Below are positions 47,561-61,060 of a stretch of DNA of 64,000 nucleotides, piece by piece. The DNA comes from Aporrectodea caliginosa (taxonomy: Eukaryota > Annelida > Clitellata > Crassiclitellata > Lumbricidae): contig JACEVL010000469.1 in assembly GCA_020284085.1 (NCBI GenBank), positions 657,501-721,500 of the forward strand, read 5' to 3'. Below the pieces are notes generated by a model, which did not search any database, had not been told where the DNA came from, and saw only the letters and a list, made by a program, of their open reading frames with translations. Within the stretch, counting starts at the first letter, position 1. Every line of letters starts with the position of its first letter. Made by a program: the position numbers and the translations under genes.

Positions 47561-47609
47561 TGAAAGCCTTTTTATTACGTTATAATATAACGTAATAAAA
47601 AGGCTTTCA
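47561..47609. repeat. 49-bp near-perfect palindrome
   Basis: 24-bp arms starting TGAAAGCCTTTTTATTACG pair without mismatch around a single central A. Flanking bases do not pair. Confidence 0.95.
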
Positions 47610-48118
47610 GTCGGCAATATTCCTGTAGGGGATTGTATGATGTGACTATTGGCATAGCAACATAGCATGGCATAAAAACTAGAGTATGAAAATAGGTCTG
47701 GAAACCATACTATTCGAATGAGCTTATTATTCGTTCAGTCGAAATAGACCTGGAGCGATAAATCTGATTTAAGTGACGTGTTCTCATCTTGCGTCTCTGA
47801 GGCGGCCTCAGCAGCCATGGAGAGCTGCAGCTGGGCTTCACCGACGTAGATCTTCATGCGAATTGCAGAATAAGCTGTTTCTATAATGTGCCACCACTGT
47901 GTTCTCTCTTTCTATCCGTGTGTCAGTATGTCTCTTACAGGATCTTTCTACATGTATGTCTGTTTTCCTGGCCGCAAATCCGTTAATTACCGCTGATGCA
48001 CCAATTTCAAACCTTACTTATAAAGCAGTATATGGTAGGCTATGCTTTGCCAGTAAAACAATGAATCCTTCCTGCCAAACGCATTTGAGTTGGCATTATG
48101 GCGTGTTGTATGCTTATA
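47610..48118. other. No gene seen
   Basis: No features. Confidence 0.35.
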
Positions 48119-48280
48119 AGGTATGTATGTATGTATGTATGTATGTATGTATGTATGTATGTATGTATGTATGTATGTATGTATGTATGTATGTATGTAT
48201 GTATGTATGTATGTATGTATGTATGTATGTATGTATGTATGTATGTATGTATGTATGTATGTATGTATGTATGTATGTAT
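48119..48280. repeat. (TATG)n microsatellite
   Basis: About 40 perfect tetranucleotide units. Reading frames through it encode only YVCM or TYIH repeats. Confidence 0.97.
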
Positions 48281-48335
48281 TTGGACGCTTATATAGCACA
48301 TTTAAGAACACCAATGGCGCTGTAACACGGCTATC
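48281..48335 (-). mobile_element. Retroposon 3'-end core preceding the (CATA)n tail
   Basis: Minus strand: CAGCGCCATTGG, GTGCTATATAAGCG, then the tetranucleotide array as tail. Same layout as at 33855-33925. Confidence 0.55.
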
Positions 48336-49189
48336 ATACAGGTCCGAAAAGATGCGCTTTAGGATGAAATGAAAATGTTGTCTGACTACTGAGCTATTTG
48401 TGTGGGTAAATGTCTAATTTCCTATGGAAGAGACCCGTTCCATGAAGATGGCCTAACACACAACTGCATGGATTGAATAGACTGAATAGACTCAACAAGA
48501 ACTCTTTAACCGACTTGTTTGGCAGCTCAGTCCAGTCAAAACAACTAAGTTTCCAGAAACTCCTTGTCGTTGTACAACAATTCTACAATTACAAACATGT
48601 TTCAGTGATCCTTGCCTGCCTGAACTGTACTGCTCAGAGTCTATATGGCTCAGTCCAGTGAGATTATTATGCTAACATGCATTCGCATAAACTGACTTAT
48701 GCTTGCATACGCCCTATATATCACTTCTGGTCTTGATTTTCTAACTCTTCCTACGCAAGTGCGCCATGCTGCGTTGGTTTTGGTTTGTATAGAGCTCGAC
48801 TAAACCCTATCAGTTTCAGACTGTTTTTGCCACGGACTGCTTTCCTATACCGGTGATTGTTCTGCAGGATTTCGACCAGTTTGATCCAAGGCTGGAGTTT
48901 ACATATCGGTTTCACTTAGCAGAGTCCATGGGTTGGATCCTAATGCATTACTGTAACAGTTGTGGCGCTGCAGTAGTTATAATAATAGATCATATGACTG
49001 TGAGAGCATCTGACAGTGGGTGGGATGTAATGCCCATTTAGTTGCGGTTATAAAATCAGAAAATCGCAGGGAGTTACGCAGATCTGCATAGACAACCACC
49101 CCTCAAGGAAATAACTAAGAAACTAACAACGCACCCAAAGAACAAATCAACTATCAAAAGCCTTTTGAAGACGATTCTAATTCGCTGCC
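48336..49189. other. No gene seen
   Basis: Short ORFs without motifs. Confidence 0.4.
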
Positions 49190-49330
49190 CTTAGCAACCG
49201 AAATTGAACTTTAGAATTGGTCCGTGCCGGTCCTCTAATATGGGAAATTAAAGCTTCCTACTTGGATTCGAACTGTGCAGTTAGAAACAACTCTTAGAAG
49301 AACTATTTTCTTTAGGGAACTTTGGATGTT
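49190..49330 (-). mobile_element. tRNA-derived SINE or relic (family D), copy 2
   Basis: Reverse complement reads GAGTTGTTTCTAACTGCACA, GTTCGAATCC, then TTTCCCATATTAGAGGA, aligning with 46790-46930. Confidence 0.5.
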
Positions 49331-49429
49331 CGTACGTAGCAGAATATGATTTGGATAAGATGTAATCCCATTTAGTTGCGGTAATAAAATCAGAAAATTG
49401 CCTATTCAAGAACAAAGCCTAGTTGTTTT

Positions 49430-49925
49430 GATCAAAGGGAATGCGAAAGCAAGCCATTCAGAGGAGAATGCGAGAGAAAGCCATTCAAAAGGGAAAGCAA
49501 GACAAATAAAACGAGGAGAGAGGAGGAGGAGAAGTAGGGAACCAGTAGAGATAGAAATAAACAACGAGAATGACAGCAGCACAAAGATAGAGAATAGAAG
49601 TAGGAAGAGGAGAGAGAAGAATAGAAATAAAACGAGAAGAACGAAAAACAGAGAGAGACGTCGGAAATGAGGACGAGAACGAGTGATTTAGAAGGAGACA
49701 GAAGGATATCAGAAAGAAATAAGATGATAAGGAGAAGAAAGAGGAGGTGGAGGAGGAGGAGGAGGAAAAGAAGGAGAAGGAAGAGGAGGATGACAAAATG
49801 GAAGAGAAGAAAGAAGAAAAAATAGAAGGAGCAGGAGGAGGAGGAGGCGAAGGAGGCGGAGGAGGAGGAGGAGGAGAAGGCGGAGGAGGAGGCGGAGAAG
49901 GAGGAGGAGGAGGAGGAGGAGTAGG
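49430..49925. repeat. Polypurine tract, (GGA)n-rich
   Basis: The plus strand is nearly all A and G for about 500 bp, becoming (GGA)n/(GGC GGA)n at 49744-49920. The Glu/Lys/Arg-rich and Ser/Pro-rich ORFs on the two strands are compositional. Confidence 0.85.
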
Positions 49926-50440
49926 CACTGTCGTCCAAATGGAAATCCATCGGGCGTCTACGCAATTGATTTCATATATTGACTTAGAGGCGAGTTGCTC
50001 GGAGCAACGGAAGACAATATTAGTCGCCTTGATTATTATTCGCCGAGGATTATGCCTAACGGTCGTTTGATTGCGGCTTATTCGATTATTTGGGCGTACA
50101 CGGACATATTGGGTGTGGCCAAGGATTACAAAGGCAAGAACGGGCTCAAGTGCAATTTCGATCGAGTAATTAACATAATTCATAGGACCTTTGTTTCATT
50201 TGATTGAAAATCATTAATTTTCCTGGAGCATCAGTTAGTAAATGTGGGCTTTTTGGACACTGCCAGCTTAGACTTCATCTGCGCATTGGCGCGTGGTAGG
50301 CTAAGTCAGGACCAATCAATAAGAGACGAGGCTAGGTCGGCAGCGTAGCCCAGCTTACGTCCAAAATTCAGAGGAACATGAAATTATGTAGCGCGTTGTC
50401 TAGTTTATTCGTCAGCCCATGACCCAAGGCATGTCATTAC
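49926..50440. other. No gene seen
   Basis: No features recognised. Confidence 0.35.
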
Positions 50441-50479
50441 ATTTTAGACATCCAGGGTTGACTGATGCAACAGCCTCCT

Positions 50480-51007
50480 GGCGGGTCTGCGGACTTGTCA
50501 GCTAGAGCGGATACAGTCGGTGCTTAACTCTGCCGCACGTCTCATATAATTATGGCCGGACACCATCCAATCACGTCACCGATCTGCTGCGCGACATCCT
50601 ACACTGGCTGTGGCTGTGTGCGTGTTGCTCAACGGATTGCGTACAAACTGTGCTTGATAACTTACAAAACAGTGAATAATCTTATACCAGAATACATCAC
50701 AGACTTCTGCATTCGGGTTGCAGCAACCGGAGCAAAATGTAGGCTAAGATCCTCATAAAAAGATCTTCTACATGTCCCGCGGTCTTCTACTAGTTTTGGC
50801 GACTGTTCCTTCTCTGTCGCTGGGCTTTCTGCATGGAACAGTCTTCCCGACCATCATGTGAGGAGTGCGTCATCTCTGGATACATCTAACTCACAGCTTA
50901 TGACCTATTTTTTTTAAGCAATCAATATGATTGTCACTGACTTCTGTATTCATGTACAACGCCCTTTCCTTCGGCCTCGGCTGAGCTACGGCGCTTTACA
51001 AATCGTC
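50480..51007 (+). pseudogene. LINE 3' fragment (RT C-terminus)
   Basis: The plus strand encodes VAQRIAYKLCLITYKTVNN followed by LIPEYITDFC and, after frameshifts, a decayed FSVAG...WNSLP-like segment. This is the C-terminal region of CR1/L2-like LINEs. It ends CGGCGCTTTACAAATCG before (TTA)n. The upstream RT is missing. Confidence 0.8.
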
Positions 51008-51249
<242 letters not shown>

Positions 51250-51521
51250 AACTACAATAGACAAGGATGCATTAGCTGTCGACTAAATTGATATTATTAT
51301 TATTATTTTTATTATTATTATTATTATTATTATTAAAACGTGAGTATATTTTAAATGGAGGTAATATTTAACTACAAATCTATTCCACAAGTGTCATTTA
51401 GGCCTACTATAGTTACCGTAATGTATCTTCATCCCATAATATCCATTTAATATCATTATTAAACATACACTCAAACTGATCTAATTGTGCTATCTGATAT
51501 AGTTTTAAATTTATATCTTTA
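51250..51521. other. AT-rich spacer with a short (ATT)n run
   Basis: (ATT)n at 51291-51335. TAGGCCTA at 51399. Confidence 0.6.

Positions 51522-51598
<77 letters not shown>
51522..51598. repeat. (ATT)n microsatellite, tail of a minus-strand LINE
   Basis: About 25 units ending at the 3' terminus of the LINE at 51599-52020. Confidence 0.9.
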
Positions 51599-51599
<1 letters not shown>

Positions 51600-52020
51600 A
51601 TAAATTTGTAACGCGCGCAAGGTCACACCGAAATGTGAATCTGAGGCGCGGATAGTCAGCCGCCAGGTGAAGATGCACTTAGATTTCTAAATCCTTGAAA
51701 GCCAAGGAGAAATAGTGAGTTTTGAGCAGCTTTTTGAAGGAAGGAAGTGAAGTCGAGCTACGAAGAGAAAGTGGTAGTCGATTCCATTCCTTTGGAGCAG
51801 AGGCGTGGAATGCACGAGAGCCCATAACTGTTCTGCATCGTGGCTCAGCTAGAAGACCTGTACTTGATGATCTCAGGCAACGAGGAGGGATGTAAGGAGT
51901 TAGTAGTGCATGAATATAGGTAGGTGTGCTGGTGCTGAGGGCTTTGTAGGTCAAACAGGCCAATTTTAAATTTTTATACTGAACATGAATATTTGTAATA
52001 TATGAGTTTTCCTTTATCAC
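51599..52020 (-). pseudogene. LINE 3' fragment (RT C-terminus), well preserved
   Basis: A 113-codon open frame (51679-52020) contains ACLTYKALSTSTPTYI, SRAFHASAPKEWNRLPLSLR and FKKLLKTHYF: the complete C-terminal signature of CR1/L2-like reverse transcriptases. Its 3' untranslated part ends GCGCGTTACAAATTTATTT and an (AAT)n tail. The frame is intact, so the insertion is fairly young, but the RT and endonuclease domains are absent (5' truncation). Confidence 0.85.
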
Positions 52021-52350
52021 AAACGATTATCGTTTATATAAATAGGCCTACTATTATTACTCATCCTAATTACAATGACAAAATTATTATGTATGTCGAT
52101 TCTTGCATCGACGTAATTTGTAAGCAAGCATTGCGTGTGTAACACTGCCATGCATTTTATGCTTCTAATGCGCATCCTTAGTCATACACGTATATCTTTT
52201 ACCGAGCATCCACATCGTGAACGCACTTTCCTGAATGCAAGTATAATGCTATTATGGCTTGTTTCTTTGAGAGTCGCATTCTATTAACGTTTAACCTTGT
52301 AATGAATGTGTAACGTTGTCATGCATAAAATGCAAGCATGTGTATCCTGA
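52021..52350. other. No gene seen
   Basis: AT-rich. Confidence 0.3.
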
Positions 52351-52354
52351 TATC

Positions 52355-52711
52355 GTCTGCTGTCATGGTGCAGAGCACGAGTGAGCAGCAACCAGTGGGG
52401 CCTGCCAGCAGCGAGCGCAGTGGTCGTCAGCGGGACGTCAGTGGGTCGACCGCAGCAGCGAAGGCCGGGCGCCGCCGTCAGCTGCCGAGCTCGGCCGATT
52501 TCGTCACCGTCCCCAGGGCCTCTGCAGGCTGCAGCCGCCGCTGCTTGAACGAACTCTATCGATTTCAAAAACCTAATAGGGATCCAAGCTAAACAGAGGA
52601 ACTTGAGCTTTGTCAAACTGGCTTTGAGCTCGAATCCATTGACGTTGTCCCATTGTGCGTTTGCAAATGGCGGATTAAAGACCATACTTACTTACTCACT
52701 TACTTACTTGT
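52355..52711 (+). mobile_element. GC-rich retroposon-like segment with (ACTT)n tail
   Basis: A GC-rich, partly open segment (plus ORF 52338-52592) changes to GGCGGATTAAAGACCATAC and an (ACTT)n run at 52686-52711. The abrupt composition change and the 3' tail suggest a truncated retroposon; no domain was identified. Confidence 0.35.
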
Positions 52712-53179
52712 TCTTTCGTCATATCAACAATCACATAGAATGCATCGTTCGAGAGTTGTAATCGTAATGTATTTATGTATGCATCTGGATTCTGGACACT
52801 CACTATGACGGCGTCTTTTAAGTATATCAGAAAAACACAGCTTGCGCAAATCTAAACTATGCTAAAGTAATTCACAAATCTAAAAGTTAATCAATCAGCG
52901 AATTGTGTGCGCCCAGGTGTCCAGCAGAGTGACCATGCACTGGCCAACTCTCGCAGACACGTAGAGCCCAACCGACAGCCATGGATGGGCTGATAGTAGA
53001 CACCGTTTTCGAAGTCCCCTGGACTACGTATACTGTCGTAGAAGAGGAGCGATACCGTGTAGTCTAAGTTCAATTCGATTAATTCGTTTCGCATTATGAT
53101 ACACTGCGAAAAGAGTATAATGGATAAATCGTATCGTATTTGAGAATTTGTGAAGCTCCTCTTATAGTATTAGCTATTC
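52712..53179. other. No gene seen
   Basis: No features. Confidence 0.35.
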
Positions 53180-53510
53180 AGCGTGACAGCCCGAGGAAAT
53201 AATAAAGTCTTCAAGCAACGAATGGCAAGGGTGGGACCCCCGCTAAAATCTTACTACGGATTGAGGGAGGGAGGTCATTCCACATGGAAGGGCCCACGAT
53301 AGCAAAGGCAGGATGTTGGGCAGTGGCAGTGCTTGCCCGGGGAACTAGGAGATCAAGTCGATCCGCAGACCGGAGACGGCGGAAAGAGACAGCAGACAGA
53401 GGTTTGCGCATTAAGTCGCAAAGATATTTAGGAGCTAGACCCTGTTGAGTTCTTAAGACTGAAAGCAGTACCTTGTATTGGATGCGAGAGGCAACGGGAA
53501 GCCAGTGTAG
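53180..53510 (-). pseudogene. LINE 3' fragment (RT C-terminus)
   Basis: Minus strand: TGFPLPLASRIQY-type start (LHWLPV region, about 53505), LAPKYLCDLMRKPLS, LLVPRAST, then FAIVGPSMWNDLPPSIRS. One continuous C-terminal module, with the frame lost at the very end. Confidence 0.75.
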
Positions 53511-54671
53511 GACATCAGTCAGTCACTGTTCATCGGTTATGCACGACGCCTTGATTTCATCAGTTTCAGGCATATTGAGCGGGTATAAGTATGTCCTTGA
53601 GTTGCAAACTTGGAGGCGCAGAGACCCACCTTCGTGTAATACGGCGACTGATAGCTTACGCGCTCGTCTGCGATGCTGAATGAACAATTGTACATAAGAT
53701 GTACGCATGTGTCTACACTTTTACTTAGGGAATTTTATGAACCTGATAAAGCTCTAATTTCATTGCACGATCGTGTGACGGCTTCTTGTTCGATCATAAT
53801 GATTCTAAACTATAGGCAATTAAAATGCAAACTGTGACCTTTCGAGCTGAAAGTGTTTTCGAATAAACTTGCCTAGAAAGCATAGTGGCCACTCACATGA
53901 CATGAACTCCATTTGGTCTAATATAATAATTACGAGAGACATTGGCGATAAGCAGCTTACAGGAAGTTATGCCACCTGTATTTATAGAACAGGCAAAAGC
54001 GATTTCCATAATCTCCGGGCATCGGACGTAATGTAATGGCTGGCAACTTGTGTGCCAAGAACAACAGAGCGGAAAAGACGGTCGATCGGATTGAATATGG
54101 ATGAGGAGGATGAAGAGGAGGAACAGCTAATGTGAAACCATCCAATGATCCCCAGACGGGTCATCTTGGGCTTTGTGCATGCATGCGCTAGCTGGGTAGC
54201 ATTGGTGAAGCACTTCACGAATCTGCCGAGTATCTTGTTGTCTTTCTGATTATCTGTCTGTCTCCTCAATTTAGATCGTCTCTCTTTCTCAGTGGACTAG
54301 AATTGATCGGATTATAGATGGACGTTGTCGCAACATCGATTTCAAGCTTTGTCAACACATCGCTGTAGAACTTACAATAATTAATTAATTGATCAGATAG
54401 TAATAAGTCTGAGACAACGTTCTCCAATAATGAACTCTTCACGCATTGGATTATTACTTATCAACACACATGCACATGCTCACAAAGGCTAATTACATAC
54501 GTGTGTGCGAGTGGGGCACAGCGGTCGATCATGTGGTCTGACTGATTGGCTTCGATTATACTAGAGATTATTATTTTGTAGGGATATTGAGCATGTGTTT
54601 CACTTAAAAATTGTTCGTGCTTCAGATTTACCCACCTGCCGCAATAAATGCAATATAATAATGATGATTAT
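53511..54671. other. No gene seen
   Basis: Featureless short ORFs. Confidence 0.4.
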
Positions 54672-55257
<586 letters not shown>

Positions 55258-55374
55258 GTCCAAGCCATAATCGATTCTTCTGTTAGTTCGCGATCTTCAG
55301 TAGAATATGTTTCGCAAGGTCGAGATTTGAGATTTGTGTGCTGCTACTAGATATTGATGGGTGTCCGCTCGTTG

Positions 55375-56970
55375 GAAATAGGGGCGCTGGTGCTTATGGA
55401 TTTTAAATCCAAATATGTAGCACTAAAAATATTACTAATTTTAAATAATTAAATTAAGTTACGCCGACATCTCGTTTCATTGCTTGCTAACTGATACAAA
55501 GGAGCTCTTGTTACATTGGGGTAAAGAAACCGGATCATCAGACATCAGCATGACGGTAACAAATTATAGTGACAGCGGACTTGGCAGTAAATTATGGGTG
55601 GGTTCGATTTATGATGCTAGTACAGGCTTACAAGGAGCGACTTAGAGACCAGATGTAGACCTATACGTTTTAAACTGCTTGTATGGCAAATATTTGCATA
55701 TCTACATATATATATACAGTGACAATACTCAGATAGATATAAGGAAAACACAAATTGGTAGTAGGTTCGTTAAACCTAATAAGTGTTTTCGGTGGTTTCG
55801 AGCTCAGCGAATCCCTTGAGATGTTTTGATTTCCATGAATGGGTGACCATACTTTGGGCCGACTTGAAATGGGTTCGTAGTGTTAAGTGCAGCGGGGTAC
55901 TATTCAAGTGAAAGATTATGTTACAATAGGTTATATATTCACCGTAATACAGTCTCGGTAGGCCTACTTCACTTTAAAAGTGCTATTCAACAACGATATT
56001 GCTGATAGGCGTCGATTTCAGCCGATATTCTTTATACATGTAGTTTATACAGAGGCTGTATGTACAGAATTTGTGGATACCATGTGGACATGATAGCTAT
56101 AAAATATTGCTAGTAGCCTACGTTTCGGCTACTGGGAACAAGTAGGTTCGTAGCAGTGAGTTAAAAATAACGTTGACACTTTTCTAGGTTTTTTGTATTC
56201 ACCACTACTTTAGTAATAAAAAACTCGCGCAAATTGCGTGTTCATTTAGCCTGACTTTCTTGATTCCATGTTCGTTTTGACACATTTTTAAAAGAAATTA
56301 TTTTAGCTAAACGATTATAATTTGTAGACAATCGCTCAGCTAAAGCCCGGTAGCATATCAAATAAATTAAGTGTTATAACCGAGATTAAAAATTAACCCC
56401 TAGTTGAAATTGTGTCTAGTTATTTTCTGCACCGGGCGGCCTAGCGTAACGGGAAAACAATAGGAGTGCTTAGAACTAGACATTTCAGCCCATGAAAAAA
56501 TGTATCGTCAGGAATCGTCTTGCATTCTTATGTGTCTGAATTAATCGCAATACGGAACCAGGCTACACTCAAGTTTAGTGTGCTATAGATGTTTGCAGCT
56601 AAAAATTACAGGTTATGTGGGTCGTGTTTGCTGAGCGTATGTAGATTAAATTAAACCAGCGCAAAAAGAATTTACGAAGAATATTCTGGACGAATGTGGC
56701 AAGGATAGTCAAGGCCTTTAGTTTAAATACATGTGGTTGGGCAGATTCAGAATTAAGTTTCAGTTCAATGCTTTTCATCAATTGTATTAAAAAAATATGT
56801 GCTTATGCTAAGATATGCTGTGAATTGTTGTCTTCTTTTGTTATTTTGTGATACTTAGTTTCAATTATAGTACACGAAATATAATATTAAAAGCCGTACC
56901 TGTCTGCTTCCTTTCAACAAGGATTTTTGTTCTACCCGGTTTTGCCCCTTGTAGATATTACTTAAGCAGC
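55375..56970 (+). repeat. Dispersed repeat family F, copy 2
   Basis: Collinear with 37735-39010 (see that entry). It begins near GGGGCGCTGGTGCTTATGG and ends near GCCCCTTGTAGATATT, which parallels CCCTTGTAGAAATTT at about 38985. It is longer than copy 1 because of a private insertion around 56120-56810. Confidence 0.7.
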
Positions 56971-57860
56971 ACAATGTTAGTTATAATATACAAATAATAA
57001 TAAATAACTGAAACAAAATTAAAATAAGGCAAGTATATTGTAAAAAACTTCATTGCTTCTATATACGAATGCTTATTCTGGACAATTCTAAGAAAAACTG
57101 CGCTATACAAAATATTGTACAGATCCATACTTATTCACACATGTCAGAAGACATAACGATATGAATGCACATATGTATTGCTACAGGCACAGACGTATAG
57201 CCTCGCATATCCGGAGCACATGTTTACAAGGCCAAGTGCTCTATATTCTATACTTGACGTCTTGGCTTGCCCGAGAACTCGAGTCGGCCGACGTCAGGTG
57301 TACTAGCTGAAGTACAACTGCTGTTCACTGCCAAAGCTAACAAGCTGCCACAGTGGCTTGATTTCTTAGGCCCCGAAGCCTGAGGCCCTGGGCATATAAG
57401 AACCGTTGCATCTTCATTCCAATAGGTTGTTGGGATGTTAGGGAAAATCAAGGAAGAACCGCGTATGATCAATTTTGTTCTAATTCGCGACGATATCCTG
57501 CCTTAAAAGTCCGACTAGGCTGGCATGAAGCTTATTCTAAGAGGTCCATCTAACAGTCAACAGAGGAACATTGACGAGCCCTTTCTAAAGTCGGCAACGA
57601 AGATCGAACGATGGAAACGATTAACCGATTAAACAAACAGAAATTGAGGCCACAAAACAGAAAACCTCACATAAGCGCAGTACCACACGGTCTTTGCATA
57701 TATACATGTATATGTATATATATGTATAATATACATACAGAAGAGTAGGTGTAATGGTTATCATTTTACCTGTGTTAGATATAATCAGATGATAATGACG
57801 ACGCTGTTGCTGATGCCGTTCCAGACGGTGGTCAGATCATAATATATCCCGAATTAATCA
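56971..57860. other. No gene seen
   Basis: A 74-codon minus ORF (57248-57472) has no recognised family. Confidence 0.35.
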
Positions 57861-57864
57861 AACA

Positions 57865-58470
57865 GTGTTACCGATGACGACAGAGAATATCCGAGAGCTA
57901 GGCTTTGCGATCAGTCGACAAGAAGCGGCCACTCCTCCTCGTCGAATCACAGCCGCAATTTCCTCCCATTCCTCAAATGTCGAGACCTCGGGAAAAACGT
58001 GTTCGGTCGTCGCTCGGACGAAACATAGTTCATCGGCATGCGGGTGGATATCTCTATAATCGAAGTCGTTATTTTATAATACGACAGATACTGACGAAGC
58101 TGCGTGTGGATAGTGTGCGTGTGCCTGCAGAGAGGAACCTCAGCCTACGGGAGCAGCTGCCGTCTGCATGCTCTACACAGAACGAACGAGAAGCGGTCTC
58201 CGCCGTCCGCCGCATGGAACAAGTCGGAGCGAAAGACGTCTCGTCGGTCTTTCGATCGGAATAACGCCGCCGCCGCCGCTAGCGCCGCCGCCGTCCATGC
58301 ATGCGCCGCCGTCCGAGATACGTGCGCCGGTGGCGGCGGCGTTGGCGGCGTTTTATAAGCAGGCGTTTCCGTCTGGACATAAATCTGCTGAGCTATTTCG
58401 CGATCGGCTGTTTGCATCGTTCATTCGCTCGTCCGCTGACGAGCAAGACTAGACCGAGGCTATCTACCAC
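57865..58470. promoter_or_regulatory. GC- and CpG-rich island, possible promoter
   Basis: Rises above the local base composition, with (GCC)n at 58262-58296 and a TATA-like GTTTTATAAGC at about 58350. Overlapping ORFs in several frames are compositional. Promoter function is inferred only from composition. Confidence 0.25.
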
Positions 58471-58599
58471 ACCGATCGCAAGATGTACAGTATAATACTT
58501 TAACAATTATGATGAGAAATTCTTAAGTTTACAGGTATGGAGCCTTACCACTGCCACGACCTCCGTGACCAACTCCACCACTAGCAAAAGCCGTCATTG

Positions 58600-58910
58600 C
58601 GGCAGCAGACCTGATGTCAGGTTCTCTAGGGCGGCCATGATGGCCCTGAGTTGTCGGATGTAGTGATTTGAGATACTTATAAAATCAGGCGAATTTAATC
58701 GAGGCATCAATCGCAAGTCTAGTGGGAGTCCATTCCAGATGGAGGGACCCACAATCGAAAAGGTTCGACGCTGTCTAATAGAAGTGTGAGCTCGCGGGAC
58801 CAAAAGCTCCCCCCCCCATCTGAAGAACGCAGAGTTAGACGAGCTGCAACATGGGCATCGACGAATAAACCGCCGTGTCATCTGGCGACCAGTTAGGTTA
58901 AAATCATTAC
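58600..58910 (-). pseudogene. LINE 3' fragment (RT C-terminus)
   Basis: Minus strand: ELLVPRAHTSIRQRRTFSIV followed by GPSIWNGLPLDLRL. Same family type as the plus-strand fragment at 60810-61060. Confidence 0.75.
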
Positions 58911-59361
58911 CAGCACACTGTACAGGAGACCATAGGCAGCCTACCTAACTCGTGTCCTAGAATTTTATTTCATGCCAAAATATTTTATGTAAACATATAA
59001 CATTAGTCTATGGTTCATTATGAGATGTTAGTATGTGCAGTGAAGTGTATCGTTATACCAGTCTGTGCTAAGTTATAATAATGTCGTTAATGTTGAGATA
59101 TAAAGCCGATTCTTTGCTCCAGTATATTCGCATGCACTATGCTATTCTCGGTTGTCAAGTCATAATGCCATGCCATAAACTGTAACTCTTTTTGCAGAAT
59201 ACTTTAATGCTAACTTAGAAAGTAGGCCTAATTAAGCTTTTATTTTGCTGTCGTCAAGTCAACTAGTATCCCGTTCACAGTTTATATGCGCATAGAGAGA
59301 CTGGACAATAACAGTAAAGGCAAACCTTGCTCTCTCTGACTGCATGCAACAATGGAGTGTA

Positions 59362-59362
<1 letters not shown>
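58911..59362. other. No gene seen
   Basis: AT-rich. TAGGCCTA at 59223. Confidence 0.35.
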
Positions 59363-59418
<56 letters not shown>

Positions 59419-59426
59419 GTGTGTGT
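59363..59426. repeat. (GT)n microsatellite
   Basis: About 32 units with one GC interruption, followed by ATCTAGACACTT, also seen at 40847. Confidence 0.95.
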
Positions 59427-59429
59427 ATC

Positions 59430-60055
59430 TAGACACTTAATGTAGCGTTACGTTCGCTAGCCTAGGTGCAGTATTAACGTTCAAAAGGAAGAAGTTCATC
59501 GGTCAGCAAATAATGTTCTAATAACATGAAAAGTCGCCACCGTCGGACTGTCTCTCACTTGTAGAACCCAAACATTGGAACTCATGTAGCATTGAGAGTT
59601 GACGCTATGTTAGAATTTCCTTGTCTCTCTCGCATTGAGAACGAGGAAAGATAGCATCCGAAGGAAAGTACTCAGCTAGCGAACTGCTACACTCATCGAG
59701 TAGCAAATCTTGCAGATTGAATGTCTCGGTTTTAGAGTATTGCCCGGATTTCGAATCATGACATCCTGGAACGAAGTACACGTAACCTACCAGAATGCAA
59801 GCAACAGCCGTGCCATCATGTTGCTCTACAAACCGAATACAACTTGTAGCAGCAACATCAGCCTTAGATGCTTTTCACACGTTAATGTAACCTCTTTGAT
59901 CTCTTTCCTGTGCTTTGATAGGCACGAAAGGTCAAAGTTCGTGCTAGGAATTCAATGGCGTTACTCTGCGAACTACCAATAACACTGGTTTGAGCTGACT
60001 CGACTCGGCCGTTACAGACGAAAGTAAAGATACCTTCTGTTGCCGCGTCTTAGTA
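59430..60055. other. No gene seen
   Basis: A 90-codon plus ORF (59710-59982) lacks recognisable features. Confidence 0.35.
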
Positions 60056-60080
60056 GTCAGTCAGTCAGTCAGTCAGTCGA
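60056..60080. repeat. (CAGT)n microsatellite
   Basis: About six units. Confidence 0.85.
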
Positions 60081-60790
60081 TAGCGTGTTTTGTAATGCTG
60101 CTCCTCAGCTTCTTTCTACCGTTCAGAGGTAAAGGCCCTGCACACTGGAAACGCTCTGGTATTTATAGTCCAACTACCGCCTTTCCAGCTGCGGCAGCAG
60201 ATAGGGAAAACCAGGCTGATCCAGTGTTGTCTTGGAGTTACGCCTACATCGTCTCCACGGTAACAAGACCTAATTCCCTCTTCCTTCCTTCATTCCTTCA
60301 TCTCTCAACGTAATTTTTAAGGAGCCTGCCAACACAGGTCCACTTCGAGTAGGCAGAGGTCAGTTTCAAAGCGTTTGGTTATCAGCCTAAGATTATGTGA
60401 AGCTTTGTAGTGAGGTACCCACAACAAGCAGCTGCTATGTGTCCTAGGAATGACTGATTGGACGAGTACACATATAGCGTGTTGGCCATCTTTCATTGTT
60501 TATTAGTGACTTGTTGATACAAGTGCTCACACGCAACCGTACAGACTGGATACACGTGGCGTATTATTATCCATTTACCGTGTTGTGCCGTTTAGGCTTG
60601 GCCATTGCATCATTGTACCTCTGATAAAAGATAAAACGTGGAATATAAATGACGCAGACAATTACCTTGCCATACATTTATTCCGGTAATTTAAAAGATT
60701 TCAAAGCCAGCTATTGTTTATTTGCGATGATTTCCTCTTTGTCAAAGAACTATAGTTCGGTTTAAAGCGTGGAATGGGCTGTACACAGGC
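60081..60790. other. No gene seen
   Basis: No features. Confidence 0.35.
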
Positions 60791-60809
60791 GATCAATCTA
60801 ACGCCAACT

Positions 60810-61060
60810 CTTTGCTCCACTACCAGAGGTGAACTTTTTGTTCCGCGAGCGCGTTCTGCTGTTAAAACAGCACCGGGCCTTCTCGATCGTTGGGCCCTCC
60901 ATTTCGAATGGGCTTCCACTAGTCTAAGAGCTACCCTTACTGCCTCGGAACAATATGACCAGATTCTATGTCACTTAAAATCTTTATGTTTAGCCGCGGC
61001 AGGGCTGGGAGCGCCTCTGTATCAGGGCATTTTTAATTTCGTCGTAGGCCTTAGGCATTC
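60810..61060 (+). pseudogene. LINE 3' fragment (RT C-terminus), frameshifted
   Basis: The plus strand encodes RGELFVPRARSAVK and, in the next frame, HRAFSIVGPSISNGLPL, so one frameshift separates them. A later GLGAPLY matches the end of this LINE type. No RT domain upstream. Confidence 0.75.

Noticed and set aside
57905..58495. Overlapping Arg/Ser-rich ORFs
   Set aside because: Several frames are open at once in a GC-rich segment, so composition explains them.
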